In this document: positions 27,407-37,341 of the stretch, one piece after another
Position numbering within the stretch: position 1 is the stretch's first letter
Layout: every line of letters starts with the position of its first letter
Assembly: GCA_023481105.1 (NCBI GenBank)
Contig: JAMCWK010000151.1
Location: forward strand, 1 to 64,000
Direction of reading: 5' to 3'
DNA: 64,000 nucleotides
Source: Acidobacteriota bacterium
Lineage (GTDB): Bacteria > Acidobacteriota > Terriglobia > Acidiferrales > UBA7541
Program-made: the position numbers and the translations under genes
Notes under the pieces: model-generated
Database searches by the model: none
Told to the model about the DNA's origin: nothing
Seen by the model: the letters and a program-made list of their open reading frames with translations, nothing else

Positions 27407-28408
27407 TTGCTACGTTCGGTCCCCGGCACCACCGACCGCCGCATTGACGCGCTGCTGGCGCTGCTGGCGGAAAACTCGCTGATGGTCATCAGCGGCGCAA
27501 AGATCGCCCGCGAAATCGGCGTGACGCGCTCGACCGTGTGGCGCTGGGTGGAAAAACTCCGCTCGCTCGGCGTCAAGGTGAAGGGCCACCCGCGCAGCGG
27601 TTATCAAGTGGAGCGCCTCCCGGACGTGCTGGTGCCGCAGCTTTTGCGCAGCGGCCTGCATGGCACTATGTTCGGCAAGCGCATCCATCATTTCTTCAAG
27701 ACCGATTCCACGAACAGCGTTGCGCTGCGCCTCGGGCAGGACGATGAGCCGCACGGAGCTCTGGTCATCGCCGAAGAGCAAACCGCCGGCCGCGGCCGCG
27801 CGGGCCGCTCCTGGCTCTCAGAAAAAACCAGCGGGATTTACGTCAGCGTGCTGCTTCGGCCAGCACTTTCGCCCATGCACGCGCCCCTTCTCACCCTCAT
27901 GGCCGGGCTGGCCGTGCGGGATGCCGTCGCCGAGCAGACCGGCCTCGCGCCGGACATCCGCTGGCCGAACGACCTGTTGCTGAGTGGCAAAAAATTCTGC
28001 GGCATCCTTACGGAAATGCATGCCGAGCCCGACCGTGTGCGCTACGTGGTTATCGGCATCGGCCTGAACGTCAACCACACGCGCCTGCCTGCGGAAATCG
28101 AGAAACTGGCCACATCGCTGCATTTGGAGGCAGGCCGCTCGCAATCGCGCCTCGAATTGCTCATCCGGTTGCTGCGCCAGCTGGACCGCTACTACAATCA
28201 GTTTGTGCGCGAAGGCCCTGGGCCGTTGCTCGCGCGTTTCGCGCAAGTGTCCAGCTACGCGCAGGGCAAGCGCGTGCGCATTACGACGGCGACGGAGACG
28301 TTCACGGGCATCACCGCCGGGCTCGAGCCCAGCGGCCTGTTGCGCGTGACGCGCGAAGACGGCCGCGTCGAACCGGTGATCGCCGGCGACGTAACGGAGG
28401 CAGATTGA
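27407..28408 (+). CDS. birA: Biotin--[acetyl-CoA-carboxylase] ligase / biotin operon repressor BirA
   Basis: N-terminal HTH; AEEQTAGRGRAGRSWLSEKTSGIYVSVLLRP; IRWPNDLLLSGKKFCGILTEM. Confidence 0.93.
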   Translation: MLRSVPGTTDRRIDALLALLAENSLMVISGAKIAREIGVTRSTVWRWVEKLRSLGVKVKGHPRSGYQVERLPDVLVPQLLRSGLHGTMFGKRIHHFFKTDSTNSVALRLGQDDEPHGALVIAEEQTAGRGRAGRSWLSEKTSGIYVSVLLRPALSPMHAPLLTLMAGLAVRDAVAEQTGLAPDIRWPNDLLLSGKKFCGILTEMHAEPDRVRYVVIGIGLNVNHTRLPAEIEKLATSLHLEAGRSQSRLELLIRLLRQLDRYYNQFVREGPGPLLARFAQVSSYAQGKRVRITTATETFTGITAGLEPSGLLRVTREDGRVEPVIAGDVTEAD

Positions 28409-29244
28409 TGCTGCTGACCGTGGATGTGGGAAACACCAATACCGTGCTCGGCGTATTCCGCGAGAATTCCCTGCTCGCTCACTGGCGGCTCACCACCGCG
28501 CGCGGGCAAACCGTGGATGAATACGGCATCCTCACGCGCAATCTCTTCACTCTCGCGGGCCTCGAACCCAAACAGATTGGCGGCATCATTGTCAGCTCCG
28601 TCGTTCCGCCGCTGAACGCCACGCTCGCGGAAATGGCTGAGCGCTATTTCCAGTTGAAGGCGCTGTTCGTCGAGCCGGGGGTCAAAACCGGCATGCCTGT
28701 CCTCTACGAAAACCCGCAGGAAGTTGGCGCGGACCGCGTGGTGAACGGTGTCGCTGCGTTCGAAAAATACGGCGGCCCGTGCATCATCGTGGATTTCGGC
28801 ACCGCCATCACCTTCGACGCGATTTCTGCAAAAGGCGAGTACATGGGCGGCGTGATCGTGCCGGGGATTGGCATCGCTTCCGAGGCGCTCTTTGCGCGCG
28901 CCGCGCGATTGCCGCGCGTGGAAATCAAAGACCCGGGAAGAATCATCGGTACAAATACAGTAGGCTCCATGCAGGCGGGGCTGTACTACGGCTATGTGGA
29001 CCTTGTGGATGGCGTTCTCCGCCGCATGAAGGAAGCGCTCGGGCCGGATACCAAGGTCATCGCCACTGGTGGGCAAGCGGCGCTGGTGGCCCGCGGCTCG
29101 CGATTGATCGAAGACGTGGACGAATTTCTAACTCTCGAAGGCCTGCGCATCATTTGGGAGCGCAACCGCACGCAACGTCCAGTGACTGTGGGAAAGCCGG
29201 TCGAGGTGTCTGCAAAAAAATCTACTACGCGCCGCCGCCCTTAG
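28408..29244 (+). CDS. coaX: Type III pantothenate kinase
   Basis: MLLTVDVGNTNTVLGVF; IIVSSVVPPL; GADRVVNGVAAFEKYGGPCIIVDFGTAITFD. Confidence 0.95.
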   Translation: MLLTVDVGNTNTVLGVFRENSLLAHWRLTTARGQTVDEYGILTRNLFTLAGLEPKQIGGIIVSSVVPPLNATLAEMAERYFQLKALFVEPGVKTGMPVLYENPQEVGADRVVNGVAAFEKYGGPCIIVDFGTAITFDAISAKGEYMGGVIVPGIGIASEALFARAARLPRVEIKDPGRIIGTNTVGSMQAGLYYGYVDLVDGVLRRMKEALGPDTKVIATGGQAALVARGSRLIEDVDEFLTLEGLRIIWERNRTQRPVTVGKPVEVSAKKSTTRRRP

Positions 29245-29872
29245 TTTGCAGCCGCCGCACCTTCCACAAATACCAGGTAGCGATCGAGCGGTACGGCCGC
29301 CATGCCTCGCCCAGCTTCTGCATTTTCGTCGCGGAAGGCAGCGCGCGCATTCGGTACGCTTCCTTAAACCCGTACTGCAATCCCAAATCGTCCACCGGCA
29401 GCACGTCCGGGCGCCGCAACGAAAAAATCAAGAACATCTCCGCAGTCCAGCGCCCGATGCCCTTCACCTGCGTGACATTTTCAATGACTGCTTCATCGGA
29501 CACGCGCGTGAATTTTCCGAGCGTCAGTGTGCCGTCGCTGGCTTTTCTGGCGAGGTCCCGCAAGTAACCGATTTTCTGCCGGGAAAGTCCGGCGCGACGC
29601 AGCTTGTCCACAGGCGTGCGTTTTAGTTCGTGCGGCGTCGGCAGCTGCCCCGGGCCTTCGACGCGCGGCGAATAGATTTGCCGGAAGCGCCGGGCAATCG
29701 TCTGCGCAGCTTTGTACGCGAGCTGCTGATAGATGATGGCGTCCACCAGCGCGCCAAATTGATTGCGCTCGCATTCGAGGTGCAGCCCGCACCGTCCCAC
29801 GCGCTCGATGACTGACCGCAACACGGGGTCGCTCTTTTTTAAATGACGTAACGCTTGGGCATAGTTGGGCAT
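29225..29872 (-). CDS. DNA-3-methyladenine glycosylase II (AlkA-like HhH-GPD)
   Basis: ALVDAIIYQQLAYKAAQTI...VTQVKGIGRWTAEMFLIFSLRRPDVLPVDDLGLQYGF. Confidence 0.88.
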   Translation of the reverse strand: MPNYAQALRHLKKSDPVLRSVIERVGRCGLHLECERNQFGALVDAIIYQQLAYKAAQTIARRFRQIYSPRVEGPGQLPTPHELKRTPVDKLRRAGLSRQKIGYLRDLARKASDGTLTLGKFTRVSDEAVIENVTQVKGIGRWTAEMFLIFSLRRPDVLPVDDLGLQYGFKEAYRMRALPSATKMQKLGEAWRPYRSIATWYLWKVRRLQTKGGGA

Positions 29873-29956
29873 GGCGAAGAACGATACGGTTTTCCGGAAT
29901 CATTCGCAACCCGCCACGCCGTCGGACTTTTGGGTGAGGTGTTACAATATTGTGCG

Positions 29957-30688
29957 ATGCCCACGGAGTTCAACTACTTCAATTATTTTACGGAGATCGA
30001 GGAATATTTCTGGAAGAAGCGCGGCGCGCATCTGCTCGTGTCGCCGCTCGATTGGGCCATCCTCGAAACATGGCAAAAGGCTGGTATTCCACTGGACGCC
30101 GTGCTGAAAGGCATTGATCGCGCCTTTGAGAGCTATCAGCGCTCGCGGCGCGGCGCCGCTGGGCGCAGCATGAAGAGTCTGGCCTATTGTGTGGACGCCG
30201 TCCTCGACGCCGCTACGGAAGCCAAGGAAGCCGCTGCCGGAAAAGGGCCTGCCGACGGCGCTGCCGCGAAAGCATCACAATCGTTTGCGCCGGAGGAAGT
30301 GCGCGCCTACCTTTTGCGCAATCGCGAACTCCTCGCCGCGGCCGCCGATAAGGTCACAGCAGTTTCAGCGGATCTCGCCGCGCGACTGCGCGAAACCGCT
30401 TCGCGGTTGAATGAAGTGCTGCCGCTCACGGATGTACCCGGCCGCCTGGATCTCGAAGATTTGGAGCGCCGCCTGACGGTGCTGGAAGAAAAGCTTTCCG
30501 CTGCGGTTGCCGCGAGTGCAAGCGAAGAGGTGTTGCTCGAAATTCGCCGCGAAATGGATCGCGCGCTGTCGCCTTATCGCCGCAAAATGTCCGCCGAGCA
30601 ATTAGGCCAGCTTGAACGGCAGTACATTCAGAAGCGGCTGTTTGAAACATACGGCGTGCCGCGCCTGAGCTTGTTTTACTTGACCTAG
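29957..30688 (+). CDS. Conserved-looking hypothetical protein
   Basis: MPTEFNYFNYFTEIEEYFWKKRGAHLLVSPLDWAILETWQKAGIPLDAVLKGIDRAFESY...; full-length ORF in a well-spaced gap. Confidence 0.75.
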   Translation: MPTEFNYFNYFTEIEEYFWKKRGAHLLVSPLDWAILETWQKAGIPLDAVLKGIDRAFESYQRSRRGAAGRSMKSLAYCVDAVLDAATEAKEAAAGKGPADGAAAKASQSFAPEEVRAYLLRNRELLAAAADKVTAVSADLAARLRETASRLNEVLPLTDVPGRLDLEDLERRLTVLEEKLSAAVAASASEEVLLEIRREMDRALSPYRRKMSAEQLGQLERQYIQKRLFETYGVPRLSLFYLT

Positions 30689-30717
30689 GTGCGGCGCAAC
30701 CAGCCGCAGAGAGTCCC

Positions 30718-31986
30718 ATGACCATGGAAGTGAAGATAGAAAAACTTGTGTACGGCGGCGAAGGACTCGGCCATCAGGACGGCCACACGGTCTTTGTGCC
30801 CTACGTGCTGCCGGAAGAAGTTGTGCGGTTGCGCGAAGTCGAGCGCAAAAAGAAATTTATCCGCGGGCGCGTGCAACAGATTGTTACCGCTTCGCCCGAA
30901 CGCACCGCTCCTCCTTGCCCGCATTTCACGCAGTGCGGCGGCTGCCATTACCAGCACGCTCCTTACGACGCGCAACTGCGCTTCAAAACTTCTATCTTGC
31001 GGGAAACTCTTTCACGCATCGGCCGCATTGCCTGGGATGGCCCCGTTTACGTGCACCCCTCGCCACCGCTGCGTTACCGCAATCGCGCGCAATGGAAGAT
31101 TCGCCCGGCGGGCGAACGCCACGCCATCGGCTATTTTCAATCCGCATCCACGGCGCTATGCCCGGTCGAGCAATGCCCGGTGCTTTCGCCGCGCCTGGAG
31201 GAAGTGCTTTCCACGCTACGCTCAATGCTGGCGCAGGGTGCGCTGCCCGGTTCTTTGCGTGAAATCGAAGCCTTTGTGGATTCCGCAGATGAAAAAGTAC
31301 TTTTGAACGCAGCGCTGGAATCATTTTCCAGCTCTCCGGCTGCGCTCGCGGAGAAACTTCGCGCGGCTTTGCCCGGTGTGGAGACTGTTCTGCTGAACGA
31401 CATGGCGCGCGACCGTTTTGAGTTATTCGGCTCCGGCCATCTGGATTATCTCGTCGCGGACACATCATTCCAGGTTGGTCATCTTTCCTTTTTTCAGGCC
31501 AATCGATATCTACTGGACGAGCTGTCGCAGGCCGTCCTCGCAGGTACAAATGGCGGCCTGGCGCTGGATCTGTTTTCCGGTGTCGGCTTGTTCACGATTC
31601 CGCTCACACGGAATTTCGAGCGCGTAATTGCAGTGGAATCCAATGCTGCAGCCGCGCGCGACCTCGAGGCCAACATTTCGTCCGCGCACGTTTCCGCGCA
31701 ATTGGCCAACACCCCTGTCGAAGAGCTCCTTCGTGACTGGCAAGAGGCGCCCGATTTGATCGTACTTGATCCGCCTCGCGCGGGCGTGCCCGCAGAAGCT
31801 CTGCAACGGATTTGTGCCCTTGTTGTTCCGCGCGTTCATTATGTCTCTTGCGACCCCGCCACCCTGGCCCGCGACTTGCAAGCGCTCCTCGCCGGTGGAT
31901 TTCACATTGAAGAAATCCACCTTTTTGATATGTTTCCCCAGACGTTTCACATCGAAACGCTTGTGAAACTCGTTCGTTCGGCCTGA
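30718..31986 (+). CDS. Class I SAM-dependent 23S rRNA (uracil-5-)-methyltransferase, RumA/RlmD type
   Basis: Fe-S cysteines CPHFTQCGGCHYQHAPY; LDLFSGVGLFTIPL; LIVLDPPRAGV; VHYVSCDPATLARDL. Confidence 0.9.
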   Translation: MTMEVKIEKLVYGGEGLGHQDGHTVFVPYVLPEEVVRLREVERKKKFIRGRVQQIVTASPERTAPPCPHFTQCGGCHYQHAPYDAQLRFKTSILRETLSRIGRIAWDGPVYVHPSPPLRYRNRAQWKIRPAGERHAIGYFQSASTALCPVEQCPVLSPRLEEVLSTLRSMLAQGALPGSLREIEAFVDSADEKVLLNAALESFSSSPAALAEKLRAALPGVETVLLNDMARDRFELFGSGHLDYLVADTSFQVGHLSFFQANRYLLDELSQAVLAGTNGGLALDLFSGVGLFTIPLTRNFERVIAVESNAAAARDLEANISSAHVSAQLANTPVEELLRDWQEAPDLIVLDPPRAGVPAEALQRICALVVPRVHYVSCDPATLARDLQALLAGGFHIEEIHLFDMFPQTFHIETLVKLVRSA

Positions 31987-32040
31987 GCGGATTCTTCGCC
32001 TCCATCGGTTGCGATTGTGGGCCGTTCCGCTGGCGACACC

Positions 32041-34632
32041 ATGCGACTTCCTGCGCTGTGGCTAACTGTGGCCTTCGCCGCCGGGATTGTGGTCGGCCTG
32101 GCGGCTGACTTGATTCCCGGCGTTTGGATCGCCTGTGTCGTAGCCTCGGTGGTTGCAGGATTTGCATTCACGCGGCGGAACTGGTTCCGGCCGGCATGGA
32201 TGGCAACTCTCCTGGCGTGGTTTGCGCTGGGTGCGCTGGGCGCCACTCTCGAGCACGCCGCAGTTCCCGCCAATCACGTCACGCAACTCGTTTCCTCCGG
32301 CCGGCTCGACCTCAGCGAACCTCTGCGCTGGCGCGGCCGCCTGCGCAGCGACCCCGTTCGGTTGCCGTGGGGGTTTCGCACCGAGATTGACCTTGAGCAA
32401 GTAGAAAGTGCCGGCCAATCAGTCCAACTCTCCGGCGGGATGCGCCTGAATTATTACCGGCGCGAGGGCGAGGAGCCATCCATCGTAGCTTTTCGCGCCG
32501 GTGATCGCGTTGAGTTTTTGGCCCGTGCGCGAACGCCGCGCAATTTCCTCACACCCGGCTTTTACGACAGCCGCGCACAGCTCGCTCGTCAGAACATTCA
32601 TTTGACCGCCTCGCTTCGTTCCGTGGAACTTCTTGTCAAGCTCGGCGACGCTGCACCGACTCTCGCGCATCGTTTCGCGCGAGTGCGCGGTCATCTTTTG
32701 ACCCGGCTAAGCGTGTTGTTTCGATCCGCGCCCGATCAGGCCGCCGTGCTGCGCGCCATGCTGCTGGGTGACTACAATTTTCTCGATCGCGATGTCTCGC
32801 AATCGTTTCAGCGCACGTCCGTGTACCACGTGCTGGTTATTTCCGGTCTGCACGTCGTGGCGCTGGTCGCATTCGTCTGGTGGGTGGCGCGGCGCCTGCG
32901 TGTGTCGTTGGTGCTCACGGTGATCGCCGTCTTCATCGCCCTTGCATTCTTTGTCGCCATTGTCGAAGACCGTCCTCCTATTGAGCGCGCGGCGCTGATG
33001 GCCACCGTTGTGCTTCTTGCACGCTTGCTCTTTCGCCGCGTGCAGATTCTGAACACTCTGGCGGTGGCTGCGCTGCTGGTTCTCTTGCTGCGTCCTTCCT
33101 CATTAAGCGACGCGAGTTTTCAGCTTTCGTTTCTCGCAGCGCTGATTATCGGCGGCATCGCTCTGCCGCTGGTGGACATCACCAGCGCTCCCTTTCGCAA
33201 AGCGCTGGAGAATCTGAGCGACGTCACGCGGGACGCTGCCCACTCGCCGCGCGCCATCCAGTTTCGTCTCGACCTGCGCAGCATTGCTGACTGGTTCGCG
33301 TCCCGCTTGCCCGCACGCCTCGCCCAATGGAGCGCTTCCCTGCTGGCTGGGCCGTGTGCCGCGGCATTTCGGCTGTGGGAAGTGTTCCTAATTTCGCTCA
33401 CGGTGCAACTGGGCCTTCTGCCGCTGATGGCGCACTTCTTTCATCGCATCAGCGTGAGCGGCCCGCTCGCGAACATGCCCGCCTCGGTGCTGTCCGCGCT
33501 AATCGTTCCGTTCGGATTTGTTACGCTGGGCCTCGACGCCCTGTGGACGCGCCTCGCAACATTGGCGGCTCCGATCACCGGCTGGTTCGTACAGGCGTTG
33601 CTCTTTGTCGTGCAAGCCATCAACGCTTGGCCGCGCACGGCATACCGCATTCCGGGCCCGCCAGCGTGGGTCCTGGTAGCGTTCTATTTTTGCTTGGTGC
33701 TCGCTGCTTTGGCGGCCGTCGCACGGCATCGCCGCTGGACCCTACTGCTTTCACTTCCGCTTGCGGCGCTGCTATTCGTCACGGCGACGTATCCGTTCCC
33801 CCCGCAACTCGCCCCGGGAATACTCGAGGCTTCGGTGTTGGATGTCGGCCAAGGCGATTCGATTTTCGTGGCTTTTCCGGACGGCCGGACACTTTTGATT
33901 GATGGTGGAGGAACCTACGGCGCGAACCGCGTAGGCGGCGTGCGGATCGGCATGGACATCGGCGAAAGCGTAGTGTCACCTTATCTATGGCAGCGCGGCA
34001 TTCGCCGACTCGACGTCATTGCGCTTTCCCACGCGCACACCGATCATCTCGACGGGCTCAACGCCATCCTGGAAAATTTTCGCGTACAAGAACTCTGGAT
34101 TGGCCGCGCGGCGGATACCCAGCCCTTCCGCGACCTGCTGGCCCATGCACGCGCTCGAGGCGTGCGCGTGGTGGACCACTCGCGCGGCAATGCTTTTTCC
34201 TGGGGCGCGGTTACCGGCCTGGTCCTTTGGCCCGAGGATCGCTCGCAGGCTACCGCAGCGTCCAACAATGATTCGCTGGTGCTGCGTCTGGAATACGGCC
34301 GCCGCGCTTTTCTGCTTCCGGGCGATATCGAGAAGCCCATCGAATCCGATCTCGTGCTTCGCGGCGATCCCCTAGTCGCGGACGTGCTGAAAGTTCCCCA
34401 TCACGGCAGCCGCACTTCGGCAACGGAGTCGTTGCTCGAAGTGGTGCATCCATCCTTTGCTGTGATTTCTGTTGGCGAGACGAATTCCTTTGGTCATCCG
34501 CACCGCGAGACGTTGGACCGGCTGCGCGCCGCGCACGTTCGCACGTTCCGCACCGATCAGGATGGCACGGTTACATTTACGTCTGATGGAAATGTCGTCT
34601 GGGTAAAAACTTTCGTTGCCGGTGACAAGTAA
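32041..34632 (+). CDS. comEC: DNA internalization-related competence protein ComEC/Rec2
   Basis: Competence TM domain (VSQSFQRTSVYHVLVISGLHVVALVA) and C-terminal metallo-beta-lactamase (LDVGQGDSIFVAFPDGRTLLIDGGG...LSHAHTDHLDGL...KVPHHGSRTSATE). Confidence 0.93.
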   Translation: MRLPALWLTVAFAAGIVVGLAADLIPGVWIACVVASVVAGFAFTRRNWFRPAWMATLLAWFALGALGATLEHAAVPANHVTQLVSSGRLDLSEPLRWRGRLRSDPVRLPWGFRTEIDLEQVESAGQSVQLSGGMRLNYYRREGEEPSIVAFRAGDRVEFLARARTPRNFLTPGFYDSRAQLARQNIHLTASLRSVELLVKLGDAAPTLAHRFARVRGHLLTRLSVLFRSAPDQAAVLRAMLLGDYNFLDRDVSQSFQRTSVYHVLVISGLHVVALVAFVWWVARRLRVSLVLTVIAVFIALAFFVAIVEDRPPIERAALMATVVLLARLLFRRVQILNTLAVAALLVLLLRPSSLSDASFQLSFLAALIIGGIALPLVDITSAPFRKALENLSDVTRDAAHSPRAIQFRLDLRSIADWFASRLPARLAQWSASLLAGPCAAAFRLWEVFLISLTVQLGLLPLMAHFFHRISVSGPLANMPASVLSALIVPFGFVTLGLDALWTRLATLAAPITGWFVQALLFVVQAINAWPRTAYRIPGPPAWVLVAFYFCLVLAALAAVARHRRWTLLLSLPLAALLFVTATYPFPPQLAPGILEASVLDVGQGDSIFVAFPDGRTLLIDGGGTYGANRVGGVRIGMDIGESVVSPYLWQRGIRRLDVIALSHAHTDHLDGLNAILENFRVQELWIGRAADTQPFRDLLAHARARGVRVVDHSRGNAFSWGAVTGLVLWPEDRSQATAASNNDSLVLRLEYGRRAFLLPGDIEKPIESDLVLRGDPLVADVLKVPHHGSRTSATESLLEVVHPSFAVISVGETNSFGHPHRETLDRLRAAHVRTFRTDQDGTVTFTSDGNVVWVKTFVAGDK

Positions 34633-34644
34633 TCAATCGGCGGC

Positions 34645-34947
34645 TTAAGCAGCTGAGGGATCTTCGGAATCAGCCGACGGGCCGCTCTCTTCAATTTGAA
34701 TGCCGTCGCTGCTGCTCAGGTAGGACGCAATCACGGCGCGTGCTTCTTCCGCTTGCGATTCCAGCACGACAATATCGCTATCTCGGAATCCTTCAGGAGG
34801 TTCGCGCATTGGGAAGGGATCCGAACCGGCTGAGCCCGGCGAAGAGATCCCGGCGCTTTCCAACAGGCCGCGGATCACCACCGCCTCTGTCGAACTGCCC
34901 GCCTGATGCACCACCACCGTGCGCTGCGCCGCTGGATTCTCGCTCAC
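34645..34947 (-). CDS. Small DUF2007-like putative signal-transducing protein (GTG start)
   Basis: TVVVHQAGSSTEAVVIRGLLESAGISS...DIVVLESQAEEARAVIASYL pattern typical of DUF2007. Confidence 0.6.
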   Translation of the reverse strand: MSENPAAQRTVVVHQAGSSTEAVVIRGLLESAGISSPGSAGSDPFPMREPPEGFRDSDIVVLESQAEEARAVIASYLSSSDGIQIEESGPSADSEDPSAA

Positions 34948-34994
34948 TTGCCACCCCGTTGGACCGACTCTATACTCTTTGCAGAGCCCGCACA

Positions 34995-35255
34995 ATGCTG
35001 CCGAATCTCCAACGCCTGCCGACACAGGCCGAAATTGACGAGGAGAGCAGGCGCACACGCCGGCTGCGTATTGTGGTCAACCTGACGCTGGACCTGATCG
35101 GCCAAGGACAACTCAGCTACGACGAAGCAGCCGAACTGGTCGCCGCCGCGCGCCGCGTCGCCCTTCAGCTGTTTCCGGACAAGGGAGAGACCTACGACCT
35201 GATTTATGCCCCGAAGTTTCAGCGCCTGATGCGCCAGTTGTACCGCATCCAGTAG
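34995..35255 (+). CDS. Small hypothetical protein
   Basis: MLPNLQRLPTQAEIDEESRRTRRLRIVVNLTLDLIGQGQLSYDEAAELVAAARRVALQLFPDKGETYDLIYAPKFQRLMRQLYRIQ; fills the gap without competing frames. Confidence 0.65.
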   Translation: MLPNLQRLPTQAEIDEESRRTRRLRIVVNLTLDLIGQGQLSYDEAAELVAAARRVALQLFPDKGETYDLIYAPKFQRLMRQLYRIQ

Positions 35256-35256
35256 C

Positions 35257-35820
35257 TCAGCTTCCCCGCAACAGGAGGATGGCCCACAGCACGCAGATTC
35301 CTCCGAGCACTCCCAGCGCGGCTTGATATTCCCGGTTGCGCCAGTACTGTTCCCAGGAGAATTTCTCCGCTAGAGACTCTGTGCGGCGGAATCGCGGAAG
35401 GAAAAGCGGCACGCGCGCGGCGTACTCATCAAAAGCGGCTCCGTAGCGCGAGCGAAGCTCCTTTGCCTCGCGCTTCATCACCGCCGCATAAAAATATCCA
35501 AAGTAGGCTACGACCACAGCCGCTGCGACCCAGCCGGCGTCCACCCAGAACCGTCCGGCCACCAAGAAGCCAGCGGCAATCAGCGCGCTGCCGAAATACA
35601 ACGGATTGCGCGTGTATGCGTAAGGCCCACCGGTCGCCAGTTGCTCATGCTTACGCAGATGTCCCGCCGCCGCAGCGCGAAAACATAATCCGACGAGGGC
35701 AATTGCCCCGCCGATGAATATGGATTGTTCGAGTGGACGCACGAAAACCAGATACAGCAACGCTACGGGATACCCCAGCCGCACGCGCCAGCGCATGGCA
35801 AAATCAGAATTACGGCTCAT
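35257..35820 (-). CDS. Isoprenylcysteine carboxyl methyltransferase (ICMT/PEMT) family membrane protein
   Basis: LRKHEQLATGGPYAYTRNPLYFGSALIAAGF...RREAKELRSRYGAAFDEYAARVPLFLP. Start overlaps the waaC stop (ATGA). Confidence 0.85.
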   Translation of the reverse strand: MSRNSDFAMRWRVRLGYPVALLYLVFVRPLEQSIFIGGAIALVGLCFRAAAAGHLRKHEQLATGGPYAYTRNPLYFGSALIAAGFLVAGRFWVDAGWVAAAVVVAYFGYFYAAVMKREAKELRSRYGAAFDEYAARVPLFLPRFRRTESLAEKFSWEQYWRNREYQAALGVLGGICVLWAILLLRGS

Positions 35821-36830
35821 GCGGCAACTCCAAGTCGCTTGCCAATCGCATTCACGACCTGCTCGACGGTGATGGAGCGCATCGAAAGCGCCGGCGAACT
35901 ATCTCGCTTGTAGGTGGTTTCTTCCGAGCGTGCGTTGCGCACCACGATTTCCGCCCGCGAATACGGCCCGTTGCGCGCTGGATCCGTGGGGCCGTACAGA
36001 CCGACCACCGGCGCTCCGAGCGCCACAGCCAGATGCAGCGGGCCCGAGTCGCCGCCCACGAAAAGTGACGCGCCTCGGACGAGCGCCATCAACTGTGGCA
36101 GATCCCCTGAAAATAGCAGCGGATCCGCATCGCCGGCCACCAGGCGAACCGCTTCGGCCAGATTGCGCTCTCCGGGACCGTAGTTCACCACTCCGCGCCA
36201 CCCCGCACAGGGAAACACCGAGAGCAGCCGTCGCAGCAAGTGTCCGTACTGTTCCGCTGGCCAGCACTTGGACATCCAGCCCCCGCCGGGGCTCACCACA
36301 AAATATTTCTGACCGCCTTTGCCTCCGAGCTGCATGCGCACGAACCGCTCGGCCTCGTCGGGAACGGCGAGTGGAAATCGCACCTCCCATCTCTCCGCAC
36401 CCAGATGGTGCGCAAGCTCCAGATTCTGATCCACAATATGCAACGCCGTGGACTGCACGCGCTCCGTATAGAACCACGCCGCGCCGCTCTCGCGCAGCAG
36501 TTCGATGGCATATCCAATTCGTCGCTTCGCGCCGGAGAGCCGCGCCAGAAGAGCAGACTTGTACAGCCCCTGGAAGTCAATCGCGCAGTCATACTTACGC
36601 CGCCGCAATTGGCGCACACACGACGAGATCCCGGTCCAAGTGGAGCGGTCGAACCGGATGATGTCGTTGACGTCGGGATTGCCGGCCAACAGCGCGCGCC
36701 ACTTGTTTTCCACCACCCAATCAATTTCCGAACGGGGAAATTTGTTACGTAGCGCATTCACGGCTGGAAGGGTGTGCACGAGGTCGCCCAGCGACCCCAG
36801 CCGTACGACAAGAATACGCTCCTCACTCAC
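35817..36830 (-). CDS. waaC: Lipopolysaccharide heptosyltransferase I
   Basis: [23 protein letters not shown]...IDWVVENKW...[34 protein letters not shown]. Confidence 0.88.
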   Translation of the reverse strand: MSEERILVVRLGSLGDLVHTLPAVNALRNKFPRSEIDWVVENKWRALLAGNPDVNDIIRFDRSTWTGISSCVRQLRRRKYDCAIDFQGLYKSALLARLSGAKRRIGYAIELLRESGAAWFYTERVQSTALHIVDQNLELAHHLGAERWEVRFPLAVPDEAERFVRMQLGGKGGQKYFVVSPGGGWMSKCWPAEQYGHLLRRLLSVFPCAGWRGVVNYGPGERNLAEAVRLVAGDADPLLFSGDLPQLMALVRGASLFVGGDSGPLHLAVALGAPVVGLYGPTDPARNGPYSRAEIVVRNARSEETTYKRDSSPALSMRSITVEQVVNAIGKRLGVAA

Positions 36831-37341
36831 GGCGGTTTCCCGTATCGGCGTCCCTCACGCGAGCCAGTAAGGCGCGAGTGGAGTGAGCCTTCGGATCCCC
36901 AACGATGGCCACGCGAATCCCCAGCCGCGCCGCAATCTCGCGCTCCGGCACCGTCTCCGCGGTGTAGTCGGTTCCCTTCGCGTGCACCGCCGGGCGCAAT
37001 TCGCTCAGCAGCGCCTCTACGTTGCGCTCGCTGAAAATCACCACGTAGTCCACGGCGGCGAATGCCGCCACCAGTTCAGCCCGCGCTTGCTCCGGAAGAA
37101 TGGGCCGGCCTGCGCCCTTCAGTCCTCTGACGCTGGCGTCGGAATTGACGGCCACCACAAGCACGTCTCCCTCGCGCTTGGCGCCTTCAAGGTACCGGGC
37201 GTGCCCCACGTGCAACATGTCGAAGCACCCGTTGGCCAAAACGATTTTTTCGCCGCGCAGGCGATGCGTCTCTAGCCGCGAACGAAGTTCCTCGCGCCCG
37301 AGAATCTTCGCGCGAGCTTCCGCCGTTTTCGGAGTGTTCAT
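36823..37341 (-). CDS. D-glycero-beta-D-manno-heptose 1-phosphate adenylyltransferase (HldE C-domain/RfaE2), paralog 2
   Basis: [49 protein letters not shown]; embedded in the LPS core operon. Confidence 0.9.
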   Translation of the reverse strand: MNTPKTAEARAKILGREELRSRLETHRLRGEKIVLANGCFDMLHVGHARYLEGAKREGDVLVVAVNSDASVRGLKGAGRPILPEQARAELVAAFAAVDYVVIFSERNVEALLSELRPAVHAKGTDYTAETVPEREIAARLGIRVAIVGDPKAHSTRALLARVRDADTGNRRE

